Assembly: GCA_021464245.1 (NCBI GenBank)
Contig: JADCRB010000032.1
Span: 29,618-93,617, forward strand
Origin: Carallia brachiata
Taxonomy: Eukaryota; Streptophyta; Magnoliopsida; Malpighiales; Rhizophoraceae
Reading direction: 5' to 3'
DNA length: 64,000 nt
Below the pieces are notes generated by a model that made no database searches, was not told where the DNA came from, and saw nothing but the letters and a program-made list of their open reading frames with translations. The position numbers and the translations under genes are program-made. Shown one piece after another: positions 63,301 through 64,000 of this stretch (the stretch's first letter is position 1; every line of letters starts with the position of its first letter).

Positions 63301-64000
63301 AGTATGCAGAAATTCAAGTTAAGAACCCATTCATGTTCAAGCTCAAAGTTTCTTCCTTTTGAGTGATGAGTTCAAAGTCTGGAAGCAACTCCAATATGTA
63401 CGTTTTTATTTTTCCTATTCACGAGAATTTAAAAAGCCAAAAAGCCATTACCAATTCTAAATGTGGCTTCATCGCCGAGTTCATGTCTTGCAAGTAGAAC
63501 TCTATCTATGTGTTTTGACAAAAAGGATGATAGAAAGAAACCATAATAATAATGTAGGGTGGATTTTGCTTCTTCTTTTTTTCGTTGCACTTGTTGCCTC
63601 TTTATTGAACTAAATACATCACTTAATGAGGTAATTTAGTAATAAATTAGTGTATATTTTTTCACATTAGCCCGAATTGTAGTCCCATTGCCGTCGCTTT
63701 CCGCACAAAATGGATGAGATTGTATAACGTAATATTTGGTTCAACACTCATTAATACTAAAACCAGACATAAAGAAGGTCCATTCGGCCCCATCAATACT
63801 TGAGTGGTAGGTTCTCCTTATAAAAAAGATTAAATAAGAATATAATAGGTGATTCTGATCGCGACCTGCACATATAATGATTTACTTATCTGTAATGTAT
63901 ACGTATATATATATATATATTTTTTTTGTCTTAAAAGAAAAAAAAATGAGCTAAATACAAACATTGTAACCTCATCAATCAACTTTTGGTGGGCCCTTAG
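57368..64000. other. Gene-poor AT-rich DNA to the window end
   Basis: The first few hundred bases are likely the PLATZ 3' UTR. The rest is AT-rich with many A/T runs, small microsatellites and a SINE-like fragment at 63620-63692. No coding region longer than chance is supported on either strand. Confidence 0.5.
63620..63692 (+). mobile_element. SINE-like repeat, copy 2 of a local pair
   Basis: CACTTAATGAGGTAATTTAG, then TAATAAATTAG and AGCCCGAATTGTAGTCCC, matches the repeat at 51361 with substitutions. Its box B is decayed. Confidence 0.4.

Overview
This is nuclear DNA of a flowering plant, almost certainly a eudicot. Coding sequence is broken by GT-AG introns, intergenic DNA is very AT-rich, microsatellites and small transposable-element relics are frequent, and all recognisable proteins are plant families (AIPP2-like PHD protein, plastid membrane protein, nuclear group II intron maturase, plant B3/DUF313 protein, J-domain protein, AIG2-like cyclotransferase, PLATZ factor). 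No operons, CRISPR arrays, phage or bacterial features are visible. I cannot name the species.

Layout. 382-10992 (+): ten exons of an AIPP2/PAIPP2-type PHD-finger chromatin protein whose 5' end lies outside the window. 13120-16343 and 19286-22617 (+): tandem copies of a small plastid membrane protein gene; the first is frameshifted and the second intact. 25695-28734 (+): a nuclear-encoded, probably mitochondrial group II intron maturase (nMAT3/4 type) with an internal 58-residue duplication. 30350-30790: LINE relic. 32000-32560 (-): a broken, inverted partial copy of the intact B3-domain gene at 33767-34810 (+). 37174-41727 (+): a 125-residue J-domain protein in six exons. 45096-45656 (-): an intronless, GC-rich AIG2-like/gamma-glutamylcyclotransferase gene. 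55642-57367 (+): a PLATZ zinc-finger gene with an apparent GC-AG intron directly after the start codon and a one-base frameshift in exon 2. The remaining 45.7-55.6 kb and 57.4-64 kb stretches are gene-poor.

Four non-autonomous DNA elements (1647-2129, 24055-24511, 31015-31639, 51898-52648) share CA...TG ends, CCGG-rich inverted repeats and 8-bp flanking duplications, which points to one hAT-like family active at different times. tRNA-derived SINE-like repeats occur at 50.8, 51.4 and 63.6 kb.

The genes act in separate processes (chromatin repression, plastid membrane, organelle splicing, transcription, chaperone, glutathione-type metabolism) and do not form a pathway. From memory, the neighbours resemble Arabidopsis At5g16650-At5g16680 and At3g02890-At3g02910, so they look like conserved ancestral gene order. 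I found no convincing new multi-gene system. The most notable items are the MITE family with its duplications, the maturase N-terminal duplication, the frameshifted tandem copy, the inverted B3 pseudogene and the PLATZ anomalies. All splice sites are my own reading of frame and consensus, without transcript evidence.
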